DNA from: Gemmatimonadota bacterium
GTDB lineage: Bacteria; Gemmatimonadota; Gemmatimonadetes; Palauibacterales; Palauibacteraceae
DNA: 64,000 nt
NCBI GenBank assembly: GCA_022825725.1
Contig: JAJDWE010000055.1
Span: 112,835-176,834, forward strand
Direction: 5' to 3'
Shown: positions 28,951-37,271 of the stretch, piece by piece
Layout: each line of letters starts with the position of its first letter
How positions within the stretch are numbered: position 1 is the first letter of the stretch
Notes under the pieces: model-generated
The model's database searches: none
Seen by the model: the letters and a program-made list of their open reading frames with translations, nothing else
What the model was told of the DNA's origin: nothing
Translations under genes and position numbers: made by a program

Positions 28951-29780
28951 CGGAGCCCTTCCAGCTGGATGCCGCGTACGAAGTACCGCTGGGTGAAGAG
29001 GAACAGGAGCGCGATGGGCAGGACGGCGACGACGCCGGCCGCCATCTGGTAGGGCCAGTTGATCTCGTAGGTCGAATGGAAGGCGGCGATCCCCACCTCG
29101 ACCACGCGCATCTCCGTGGAGCGGGTCACGAGGAGCGGCCACAGCAGGTTCTTCCACGCGTCGACGAACGCGAACAGCGCGAGCGTGGCCACGGCGGGCT
29201 TCGCGAGCGGCAGGGCGACGCTCCAGAAGATGCGCACCCGCCCCGCCCCGTCCACGCGCGCGGCGTCCTCCAGTTCCCGGGGCACCGTCCGGAAATACTG
29301 TCGCATGAGGAAGATCCCCCACACGGAGACGAGTTCCGTGGAGACGAGCCCCTGGTAGGTGTCGATCCAGCCGAGGGCCTCGATCATGAGGAAGCGTGGG
29401 ATGAGTACGACGACCGCCGGCACCATCATCGTCGACAGGAAGAGCATGAAGAGCCCGTCCCGCCCGGGAAATTCGAGGCGCGCGAAGGCGTACCCGGCCG
29501 TGGCCGAGGTCGCGACCTGGCCCGCCGCCACCGCCGTCGCGAATAGGAGCGAGTTCAGGAAGTAGCGGCTGAAGGGCTGGACCGTGAGCGCCTCGGGATA
29601 GTTCGACCAGCGGGGCGCGCGCGGCAGGAGGCCCCCGCCGGCGAACACCTCGAGCTGTCCCATGAGGCTCGTCAGGCCCATCCACGCGAAGGGCGCTGCC
29701 ATGACGAGGCACGCTGCGGCGAGCAGGAGCCCGCGCGCCGTCCGGGGGAGGGTGCGCTCAGGCACGGGCGCGCCGCGCAT
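28947..29780 (-). CDS. sugar ABC transporter permease, MalG type
   Basis: Protein of 277 aa with six predicted transmembrane helices. The EAA loop that docks with the ATPase is RELEDAARVDGAGRVRIFWS, followed by VALPLAKPAVATL. Normal length for the carbohydrate uptake-1 (CUT1) family. It forms the membrane channel with the MalF-type subunit. The ATG at 29780 overlaps the upstream permease end by 23 nt; last gene of the importer operon. Substrate probably an oligosaccharide, judging from flanking hydrolases. Confidence 0.93.
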   Translation of the reverse strand: MRGAPVPERTLPRTARGLLLAAACLVMAAPFAWMGLTSLMGQLEVFAGGGLLPRAPRWSNYPEALTVQPFSRYFLNSLLFATAVAAGQVATSATAGYAFARLEFPGRDGLFMLFLSTMMVPAVVVLIPRFLMIEALGWIDTYQGLVSTELVSVWGIFLMRQYFRTVPRELEDAARVDGAGRVRIFWSVALPLAKPAVATLALFAFVDAWKNLLWPLLVTRSTEMRVVEVGIAAFHSTYEINWPYQMAAGVVAVLPIALLFLFTQRYFVRGIQLEGLR

Positions 29781-31545
29781 CGAGGAAGCGGAAGTGCAGC
29801 CAGGTGGCGGCGAACACGACCGCGAACAGCAGCCAGCTCATCGCCGCCGCGTTGCCGAACTGCAGGAACTCCCACGCCTCGCGGTAGATGTGATAGACGG
29901 CGACGTCCGTGGCGCCCAACGGGCCGCCCTCGGTCATCACATAGACGAGCCCGAACACCTGGAAGGAGCCGATCACCGATGTGACAAGCACGAAGAACAG
30001 GGTGTGGCGCAGGCCGGGCAGGGTGACGTGGCGGAAGCGCTGCCACGGCCCCGCGCCGTCGACCCGCGCCGCATCGTACCAGTCGCGCGGGATCGCGGCG
30101 AGGCCTGCTTGAAAAATAACCATCTGATAGCCGACGACCATCCAGATGCCGATCAGCATCAGGCTGACGAGCGCGGTGTCGGGTGACGTGAGCCAGGGGA
30201 CGGACTCGAGTCCGGCGCGCTCCAGACCGCGGTTCACCAGCCCGTACCGGTCGCTCAGCAACCACTTCCACACCACCGCGATCGCCGCCACGCTCGTGAT
30301 GCCGGGCAGGAAGAGGGCGAGCCGCGCCCAGCGCATGGCGCGGCGCGATCCCCGGGTGAGGAGCGCCAGGGCGAGGGCGATGGCCATCGCGGCGGGCACG
30401 TGCAGGGTGAACAGCGCCGTGTTGCCGATCGCCGACCACCACTCGCCGTCCCCGAGCAGCGTCGCGTAGTTGTCGAGTCCGAGGAAGAGCGGCGCGGGGT
30501 CGATGAGGCGCCATTCGTGCAGCGAGATCCACAGGGAGAAGAGGAGCGGTCCGAGAGTGAACGCGAGGATGAGGGCCGCCGCCGGGGCGAGGAGACCCCA
30601 CGCCGCCAGCGTTCGGCGCAGGGCGCGGGGGCGGGCCGCGAGCTGCGCGAGGTGGAGGGCCAGCGCCACGAGGAGGGCGGCGAGCGCGCCGGCCGCGGCC
30701 AGCGGGAGAGCGGGCGAGGCGGTGCGCTCGTATCCGAGGAAGGCGAGGTGGACGTCGGCGGTGCGAGCTGCGTGCCAGGTGGCGCCGTCCGCTTCCACCG
30801 CGTACGGCGCGCCCACGGGCGTGTCGCCGGGCAGCGCCGTGCTGCGGTCGGGCCGCGCGGCGATCGCCGCCGCGGCGGCGGGCGGCATCGTCCATTGCTC
30901 GTCCGCAGCCTCCAGCGAGCGGTCCTCGGCCCACGGGAGGTGGGCGACCCGGGCGGCGCGGGCCGGATCCGCGCCGGTCGCCATAGCGAGTTCGACGGCC
31001 CGCGCGCCCTGGGCCACGGTGGAGGCGCTCAGCGCGCGGAGTTCGCGGTCCGCCCACCTCCCGGCGGCGACCGTCGTCAGGGCGACGCAGCCGATGGAGA
31101 GGAGCGCGATGCCGGTCGGGTAGCGCCCGACCGTCGGCCCGCGGCGTCGTCTCGCGGCCCAGCCCGAGATGAGCGCCGCGCCCGCGAGCGCGATGGCCGT
31201 GGCGGCGAGGGGGAAGGTCGTCCCGGGACCACCGGCGCGGTGCGGCGCGACGGCGATCCAGACGGCGGGGTCGAGCGCGGCCGCCTCATAGGCGTATGCC
31301 CCGGCCCGGCCGCCTCCGTCGCCCGCACCGAGGATCGTCGCGCGCTCGCCCAGCAGCCCGGCCACCGCCTGGTCGCTGCCCCCTTCCTCCTCCCACAGCG
31401 CGGCCGCCATGCGAGCCTCGGCTTCCGCCGCGACCGTCCGTGTGCCCGCCACCCGGCCTGCGACGACGGCCAGCATCAGACCGAGGCCGGCCACGAGGGC
31501 GACGGCGGCGAGGGCGTCGAGCACCGGCTGCCGCAGGCCGCTCAC
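29758..31545 (-). CDS. sugar ABC transporter permease, MalF type, with long N-terminal extension
   Basis: Protein of 595 aa, twice the usual size. The C-terminal 290 residues are a standard MalF/UgpA permease: GLLAPAAALILAFTLGPLLF, then LGLDNYATLL and the EAA loop DWYDAARVDGAGPWQRFRHV. The first 310 residues are extra: a helix at about 9-30, a soluble stretch 31-110, helices at about 111-131 and 146-164, a second soluble stretch 165-282 and a helix at 283-303. The two soluble stretches begin similarly (helical, Ala/Glu/Arg-rich after a helix), recalling extracytoplasmic sensor modules. GTG at 31545 overlaps the binding-protein stop (GTGA). Confidence 0.9.
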   Translation of the reverse strand: MSGLRQPVLDALAAVALVAGLGLMLAVVAGRVAGTRTVAAEAEARMAAALWEEEGGSDQAVAGLLGERATILGAGDGGGRAGAYAYEAAALDPAVWIAVAPHRAGGPGTTFPLAATAIALAGAALISGWAARRRRGPTVGRYPTGIALLSIGCVALTTVAAGRWADRELRALSASTVAQGARAVELAMATGADPARAARVAHLPWAEDRSLEAADEQWTMPPAAAAAIAARPDRSTALPGDTPVGAPYAVEADGATWHAARTADVHLAFLGYERTASPALPLAAAGALAALLVALALHLAQLAARPRALRRTLAAWGLLAPAAALILAFTLGPLLFSLWISLHEWRLIDPAPLFLGLDNYATLLGDGEWWSAIGNTALFTLHVPAAMAIALALALLTRGSRRAMRWARLALFLPGITSVAAIAVVWKWLLSDRYGLVNRGLERAGLESVPWLTSPDTALVSLMLIGIWMVVGYQMVIFQAGLAAIPRDWYDAARVDGAGPWQRFRHVTLPGLRHTLFFVLVTSVIGSFQVFGLVYVMTEGGPLGATDVAVYHIYREAWEFLQFGNAAAMSWLLFAVVFAATWLHFRFLDARRARA

Positions 31546-32911
31546 CACTCGAACTCCGCGTCGATGCGGCGGGCCACGTCCGAGGCGCTCGACGCGAGGG
31601 ATTCTCCGCGCACCAGCCGGCGGTCCATGATCTCCACCGCCAGCGCCTCGATCCGGGAGAAGTCGCGCACCCGCGCGCCCCACGTCATCCGGGCGCCCGG
31701 CACGAGCGCGATGAACGCGTCCTCGACTCCGGTGCCGTCCGCCGCGGCGATCTCCGCCGCCACATCAGTCCGCGAGGGAATGGCGAGTCCCGACCGCGCC
31801 CGGATGCGCTGGGCCTCGGGCGAGGCGAGGAAGCCGGCGAGGTCGATGGCGCGGCGCAGGTTCGGCGCGTTGGGCGGCACGGCCCACCCCGAAGCGTAGA
31901 GCACGCTGGTCGCCGCCGTCCGCGAGGGGTGGTGCGGAATGGGGACGATGGCCAGGTCCAGCGCGCCCGCCTCCACCAGATCGCGGAACACGGGGAGCGT
32001 CCAGTGTCCCGAGAGGAGGAACGCCTGTCCCCCGGATGCGAAGCGCGCCTCCCGCGCGGGGTCCCCCTGCTGGACAAACTGCGCGCCCGGCGTGAGGCCG
32101 TCCTCCGCCAGCGCCGTGAGGAAGCGGTACGCCTCCAGCGCTTCCGGCCCGTCCAGGTAGCCCGCCGCGCGGCCTCCGTCGGGCCCGAGGATGTCGCCGC
32201 CCGCCGACCACACGAAGGGAACCCACTGGTACAGGTTGCGTGGGAAGTCGAACCCGTACACGTCCGGCCGGCCGTCCCCGTCGTGTCCCCTACGACCGCC
32301 TCCGCGGCTCGCCGGAAGTCCGTCCAGGTCCAACCGGCCGGCGCGACCTCCGATGGCCCCGCAGGCGACCAGACGGCGGGCAGAAGGTACTCGGCGCCCG
32401 CGGCGGCGAGCACGCTCCGGTTCGCGTACAGGACCATCGGCGTGAAGTCCTTCGGCAGCGCGAACATGGATGGGCCCCGGCGAAACGCGTCCGCCACCTG
32501 CCCGAACACGCTGTCCGGCCGAAAGCCGAGCGCCTCCTGGTAGGGGGCGAGGTCCAGCGCCAGCCCGCGTTCCACGAAGGTGGGGATGTCGGGCGAATCC
32601 ATGAGGTAGACGTCGGGGGGACGCCCCGCCGCGATCGAGGTCAGCAGCCGCTCCTCGTATCCGTTGGGGGCTGATTCGAGCACGATCCGCACGCCGGGGT
32701 GCAGGGCTTCGTAGCGGTCGGCGACCTGGCGCTCGATCTCCAGTTCGTGGCCTCCGGCCCAGAGGGCTACGCGCAGGGCGGTGTCGGACCCGCCGGGGGC
32801 GCACGCGACCGTCGTGGCGGCGACGGCGAAGACGACGGCCGAGACGAGGGCCGTGGCCCCGCCGGTGGCTGGGCGAAGGGGTCGGCGGGTACGCGGCCGC
32901 GAGTTCGTCAT
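31542..32911 (-). pseudogene. sugar ABC transporter substrate-binding lipoprotein, frameshifted
   Basis: The N-terminal part runs from ATG 32911 with a lipoprotein signal (VVFAVAATTVAC) and typical extracellular solute-binding family 1 sequence: LRVALWAGGHELEIERQVAD, PPDVYLMDSPDIPTFVE, PKDFTPMVLYANRSVL, WTWTDFRRAAEAVVGDT. Around nt 32282 the similarity jumps to another frame and continues as DGDGRPDVYGFDFPRNLYQW to RRIDAEFEW at 31542. Inserting one base near 32282 restores a continuous protein of about 456 aa with the expected DTDGDGRPDVYGFDF junction. This is either a real inactivating deletion, a sequencing or assembly error, or recoding. Overlaps both neighbours by 4 nt, so it belongs to the importer operon. 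Confidence 0.9.
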
Positions 32912-34074
32912 GGCGAGGCCGGCAGGTCCATGGGTCGCGGCGCGGCCTCCTCGCGGCGGCCGTCCGGACCGAACAGGTGGCTCCGCTCCCACGCGACCGA
33001 GACGCTCACGCGGTCGCCGGGGTCGACCCGCAGGGCCGGGGACGCGCGCGCCACCCAGGCCGCGTCGCCGGGGCCGTCCAGGTGCACCCGCTGCTCGCTG
33101 CCCAGCGCCTCGACGCGGAGCACGCCGGCCCGGAAGTCACCCGCTTCGCCCGAACCGCGATCCCCGGCGCGCGCTTCGCCGTCGCCCTCGCTCGTCCTCG
33201 CGACGGCCAGATCCTCCGGCCGCACGCCGAGCGTGGCCCGGTCGACCCCCGACGGCGCCTGGAGCGCGAACGGGCCGCCCGCGAGGCGCCCCGCATCGTC
33301 GCGGGCCAAGGCGATGCGGTTGATGGGCGGCGACCCAACGAACCCGGCGACGAACAGGTTGGCCGGGCGGCGATAGACCTCCTCCGGCGTGCCCACCTGG
33401 TGGAGCCGGCCCTGATCCATGACCGCGACCCGCTGGCCCAGCGACAGGGCTTCCACCTGGTCGTGCGTCACGAAGATCATCGTCGTGCCGAGGCGCCGGT
33501 GCAGGGCGGCGATCTCGTCGCGGGTCCGCAGCCTCAGCTCCGCGTCGAGGTTCGAGAGCGGCTCGTCGAACAGAAACACGCCCGGATCGCGGACCATCGC
33601 CCGTCCCAGGGCCACCCGCTGGCGCTGTCCCCCGGACAGCTCGCCGGGCCTCCGCGACAGCAGTTCGGCGAGCCCGAGTGCGGCCGCGGCCTCCGCGACG
33701 CGCCGCTCGATCCCGGCTCGCGGAGTCCCGCGCACGCGCAGGCCGAAGCCCAGATTCCCGGCCACCGTCATGTGCGGGTAGAGGGCGTAGCTCTGGAACA
33801 CCATCGCCACGTCGCGGGCCCCCGGTTCGACGTCGTCCACCCGCCGTCCCCCGATCCACACCTCACCCGCGGTGGGTTCGACGAGGCCGGCGATGAGTCG
33901 CAACAGCGTGCTCTTGCCGCACCCGGAAGGGCCGACCAGAACCATCAGCTCCCCGGGCCGGACCTCGAGATCGAGCGACCGCACGGCGACGACCTCGCCG
34001 TACCGCTTCTCCACGCCGCGCAGTTCGACGCCCTGCGGGGCGCGACTCACGGAGCCCTGTGATGCACGGCTCAC
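32908..34074 (-). CDS. sugar ABC transporter ATP-binding protein, MalK/UgpC type
   Basis: Protein of 388 aa. Nucleotide-binding domain: Walker A VGPSGCGKST, Q-loop MVFQSYALYPHMTV, signature ELSGGQRQRVALGRAM, Walker B VFLFDEPLSNLD, and the switch His in FVTHDQVEALSLG. The C-terminal 130 residues form the regulatory TOBE/OB domain (LGVRPEDLAVA and following). It powers uptake through the MalF/MalG pair downstream. GTG at 34074 overlaps the hydrolase stop; a second GTG at 34050 starts a tandem copy of the first 24 nt. Confidence 0.95.
   Translation of the reverse strand: MSRASQGSVSRAPQGVELRGVEKRYGEVVAVRSLDLEVRPGELMVLVGPSGCGKSTLLRLIAGLVEPTAGEVWIGGRRVDDVEPGARDVAMVFQSYALYPHMTVAGNLGFGLRVRGTPRAGIERRVAEAAAALGLAELLSRRPGELSGGQRQRVALGRAMVRDPGVFLFDEPLSNLDAELRLRTRDEIAALHRRLGTTMIFVTHDQVEALSLGQRVAVMDQGRLHQVGTPEEVYRRPANLFVAGFVGSPPINRIALARDDAGRLAGGPFALQAPSGVDRATLGVRPEDLAVARTSEGDGEARAGDRGSGEAGDFRAGVLRVEALGSEQRVHLDGPGDAAWVARASPALRVDPGDRVSVSVAWERSHLFGPDGRREEAAPRPMDLPASP
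34027..34074 (-). repeat. imperfect 24-nt tandem duplication at the ATPase start
   Basis: The first 24 nt of the ATPase gene (34074-34051, GTGAGCCGTGCATCACAGGG followed by CTCC) are repeated with changes at 34050-34027 (GTGAGTCGCGCCCCGCAGGG followed by CGTC). Both copies start with GTG, so the gene has two possible start codons 24 nt apart. Confidence 0.65.
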
Positions 34075-36374
34075 GGAGCCCACGGAACGCGCAGCGCCTC
34101 GCCGCGCGGCCCCTCCAGCCGCTCTCCGTCCACCGTGGCCGTCACCCGCCCCGGTGCCACGTCCACGCACACGGTGCGCCCCCTCGCGACGACGGGTCCC
34201 AGCGACACGCGAGCCGGACCGTTCGGCAGCGGCCGCACCTCGATGCCCGAGGCGTCCAGGTGGAGCCCCGCGAATCCGCGCGCCAGCAGATCGAGGATCC
34301 ACGAGTGCTGGTAGTCGTCGATGCCCCGGAAGTGACAGGCCCGCCCCGTGTGCGGGTTGTAGTGCTCGAAACAGTTGGGGCGCGAGGGATCGCCGTCGGT
34401 GAACATCATGCGCGCGAAGCGGTTGAGCATGTCCGCCGCCAGCGCGCCGGCGCGCTGGCTCCCGCCGCGCCAGCACCGCAGCAGCCCTTCGATCACGTGG
34501 CTCGTCGTCATCGGCCAGACGCGTCCGTTCCACGGACAGTTGCGGCGCTTCCCCCGCCAGATGCCCTCCGCCGAAAATCGCGGATCGTCCACGCTCGACG
34601 AGGGCAGCGGGAAGCGCGTGCCGAACGTCCGGGGATCCTCGAGGTGGTCGAGCAGGGCCTCGAGGCGGGCTCCGCCCACCCGGCCGGTGAGCAGCGGGTA
34701 AAATCCAACCGCGGCCTTCACGCCGGTGCGCTCGCCGGTGCGTCCATCCACATCCGTGAACAGACCGGCCTCCGCCGACCACATGCGTCCGTCGATCGCC
34801 TTCCAGCAGCGGTCCGCGAGCCCGCGCCACCCGGCCTCGTCCCCCGGCCGCTCCACGCGGCGCGCCACCGAAGCGAGGGCGCGGAACAACTGGTGCGCGT
34901 ACACGGTGACGTCGATCCCCTTGAGGCGGAGACGGGGACGCCACCCCGCCACGTCGGCCTCCCCGTCCACCGCCATGTAGCGCGACATGTATTCCTGTCC
35001 CGTCTCGAAGTGGTTCGTGACGGTGAACATGCCCGACGCCTCGGGGTCGCGCTCCGCCGTCAGCCAGCGGGCGTAGCGCGACAGTCCCTCGTAGCAGCGG
35101 GCCAGCGCCGCCGCATCGGGGTGCATGTCATCGACCGCGAGCAGCGCGTCGCCCCAGTTCGCGTGGTAGAAGTCGGTCCCCTCGAGGCGCTCGGGATAGA
35201 GGCGCCCGTGGAAGGAGCCGTCGGGCTTCCGGTTGTCGACGAAGTTCAGGAGCGAGCCCCACGCCTCGCGCCCGCCCTTCCGCCAGCGCATCTCCATCAT
35301 GTGGCACTGCGCGCTGTAGGCGATCGGCGCGTGGAAGTACTCCGGCCCCTCGGCGATGGCGGGATGCCGCACCGGCCCCCACCGACCCTCGATGCGGTTC
35401 AGGCCGAGGCCGTAGATGCGATAGTCGAAATAGCGGTCGAGATACGGGTCGCCGCTCTCGAAGTGCGGAAAACCGCCGAAGAAGGACTCCCAGGCGGACG
35501 CCGTCCCGGACGACGGGGCCAGCCCCCGGGCTTCGGCGCCCCGGAGGCGGAGGGTCAGACGGAAGGTCTGAGGCCCGCCGTTGTCGATTCCTGCGAGCGG
35601 AAGCGCGACGGCGATCCAGATCCACCCGGAGCGTCGGACCCCCGGATCGGCGTTCGGATCGGCGTTCGGGTCGGGAGGCGGGCCGGACGCGGCGCCGGCA
35701 CCCGCGGCCGCCGTGTTCCCCAGGGCACCGCCGCCGTCCGCGAAGGGCGAATGACGCCATTCCGGCGTGGCGCGGCCCTCGGATGGGATGATGCGCCGCC
35801 ATGCGGGCGAGACGGAGCCCGCGAGTTCCATGCGCAGGACCAGTTCCTGCCCGCGCCGGTCCGAGACGGTCCGTGTCCAGCCCACCCCGGCCGCCGTGGG
35901 CTCCACCCCGTCCGTCGCGTCCGCCGGCTGCGCGGTGAAGCCGACGACACACCCCTCGAGTTCGGCCGGGACGTGCCACGCGGATTCCAGAATACCGCCC
36001 GGCAGCACCTGGCGGCGCTCCTCGAAGATGAGGCCGCGCTCGTCCGACCACGTGGCGACCAGCCGCCCGGGCCGCCACCGGCGTGGCGTCGCCTCGCGAC
36101 CGTCCGGGTCGCCGGCAGCTCCTCGGAGCCGGGCCTCCGCCCCGTCATCCACGAGCGCCACGGAGAACCCCGGGCCGACTTCGTGCTGCAGCAGATGGAC
36201 CGGATCCCAGAACCCCGGCCGGTGCAGCCACCGCGGGAACGGCGGCGCCCACACCACGCCGTCCAGCCCGCCCAGAAACCACTTGTCCTCGCGCTCCAGC
36301 GCCGCGATGCGAGCCCGGGGGGAAGCGGCGGGGCGGGACGGAGGGGCGTTCATCGGAACAGCATCGAACCGCAT
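34071..36374 (-). CDS. MGH1-like (alpha/alpha)6 glycoside hydrolase
   Basis: Protein of 767 aa without signal peptide. N-terminal about 330 residues are beta-rich and contain a Pro/Asn/Asp linker coded by two copies of a 12-nt unit. The C-terminal barrel shows GPEYFHAPIAYSAQCHMMEM, KPDGSFHGRLYPERL, ETGQEYMSRY, GIWRGKRRNCPWNGRVWPMT (equivalent to the NWRGPVWP motif of trehalase-like enzymes) and DYQHSWILDLLARG. ATG at 36374 taken, ATG 36353 possible. It is the first gene of the importer operon, so it probably degrades the imported sugar in the cytoplasm; linkage specificity is unknown. Confidence 0.85.
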   Translation of the reverse strand: MRFDAVPMNAPPSRPAASPRARIAALEREDKWFLGGLDGVVWAPPFPRWLHRPGFWDPVHLLQHEVGPGFSVALVDDGAEARLRGAAGDPDGREATPRRWRPGRLVATWSDERGLIFEERRQVLPGGILESAWHVPAELEGCVVGFTAQPADATDGVEPTAAGVGWTRTVSDRRGQELVLRMELAGSVSPAWRRIIPSEGRATPEWRHSPFADGGGALGNTAAAGAGAASGPPPDPNADPNADPGVRRSGWIWIAVALPLAGIDNGGPQTFRLTLRLRGAEARGLAPSSGTASAWESFFGGFPHFESGDPYLDRYFDYRIYGLGLNRIEGRWGPVRHPAIAEGPEYFHAPIAYSAQCHMMEMRWRKGGREAWGSLLNFVDNRKPDGSFHGRLYPERLEGTDFYHANWGDALLAVDDMHPDAAALARCYEGLSRYARWLTAERDPEASGMFTVTNHFETGQEYMSRYMAVDGEADVAGWRPRLRLKGIDVTVYAHQLFRALASVARRVERPGDEAGWRGLADRCWKAIDGRMWSAEAGLFTDVDGRTGERTGVKAAVGFYPLLTGRVGGARLEALLDHLEDPRTFGTRFPLPSSSVDDPRFSAEGIWRGKRRNCPWNGRVWPMTTSHVIEGLLRCWRGGSQRAGALAADMLNRFARMMFTDGDPSRPNCFEHYNPHTGRACHFRGIDDYQHSWILDLLARGFAGLHLDASGIEVRPLPNGPARVSLGPVVARGRTVCVDVAPGRVTATVDGERLEGPRGEALRVPWAP

Positions 36375-36515
36375 GCCGCGCCGGTCAACGGCCCGACGTA
36401 TCCGGCGGCGCCGCGCGGCGCCTCGCAGCAGAGCCGTCTGACACTTCCCGCCGGCCGGGCGCGTAGACGCGCACAGGCCCCTGAAAACCATGCGTTCAGC
36501 GTCTGGAGGAAAGAG

Positions 36516-37238
36516 ATGTCCTGGAATCGTCGCTCTCTCGGCCGCCCCTCGCGGCGGATCGCCCTCGCAGCAGCCCTCTTCTGCAGCCTCACGTCGGCGG
36601 GCTGCATCTTCGTGGGCGACAGCGAGTCGCGGGACGAAGCGGAGGAAGTGCGGGAAGACCTGCGCGATGCCGCCGACGACATCGCGGCGAGCGTCACCGA
36701 CGCGATGGAGGAGCTCGGCGAGCACCTGTCCGACTTCGCCGAGGAGGTGGGCGGTGAGACGCTGGTCGATCAGCCGATCCACTTCCGCGAGTTCTACGAC
36801 TTCCTGCCCGAGCGGGCGGCGGGCCTGAGGCGGACCTCGCGCGAGGGGGCGACGGGCGGCGCCCTGGGGTTCCACATATCCGTGGCCGAGGCCGAGTACG
36901 AGGGGAGCGGCGGGGCCGAGATCGAAGTCTCCATCGCCGACATCGGCGCGATGCCGGTGATCGGCTCGGAGGGCTTCGTGGAGTGGCTCGATCTCTCGGT
37001 CGACGAGGAGAGCGACCGGGGGTGGGCACGCACGATCGAATACGAGGGCTATCCGGCCATGGAGGAGTTCCGCCGCACGCGCGGCGACCGCGGCCGCGCG
37101 GAGTTCACCTGGTTCATCGAGAGCCGCTTCGTCGTCGTGCTCGACGCACGGGACGTGACGATCGACGAACTCCACGAGCTTCGAGACGCGATCGACACCG
37201 ACGCGCTGGCCGACCTGCGCGACCGCGAAGGAGGATAG
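36516..37238 (+). CDS. hypothetical lipoprotein
   Basis: Protein of 240 aa. Lipoprotein signal RRIALAAALFCSLTSAGC with lipobox Cys at about residue 29. An acidic helical stretch follows (EEVREDLRDAADDIAASVTD), then a mixed alpha/beta domain with FEIEVSIADIG-like strands and the C-terminal FTWFIESRFVVVLDARDV. GGAGGAAAGAG precedes the ATG. No family identified; it resembles small secreted proteins of unknown role. Divergent from the hydrolase operon and convergent with the LRR-protease gene. Confidence 0.82.
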   Translation: MSWNRRSLGRPSRRIALAAALFCSLTSAGCIFVGDSESRDEAEEVREDLRDAADDIAASVTDAMEELGEHLSDFAEEVGGETLVDQPIHFREFYDFLPERAAGLRRTSREGATGGALGFHISVAEAEYEGSGGAEIEVSIADIGAMPVIGSEGFVEWLDLSVDEESDRGWARTIEYEGYPAMEEFRRTRGDRGRAEFTWFIESRFVVVLDARDVTIDELHELRDAIDTDALADLRDREGG

Positions 37239-37271
37239 CGGCGCGTCAGCCGTCCCGGCGCGACGCTACAA

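Noticed and set aside
26187..29546. Long + strand open frame of 1119 codons
   Set aside because: It is antisense to the GH63-like gene and out of frame with cysK; composition is Arg/Gly/Pro-rich with no recognisable domain, typical of shadow frames in GC-rich DNA.
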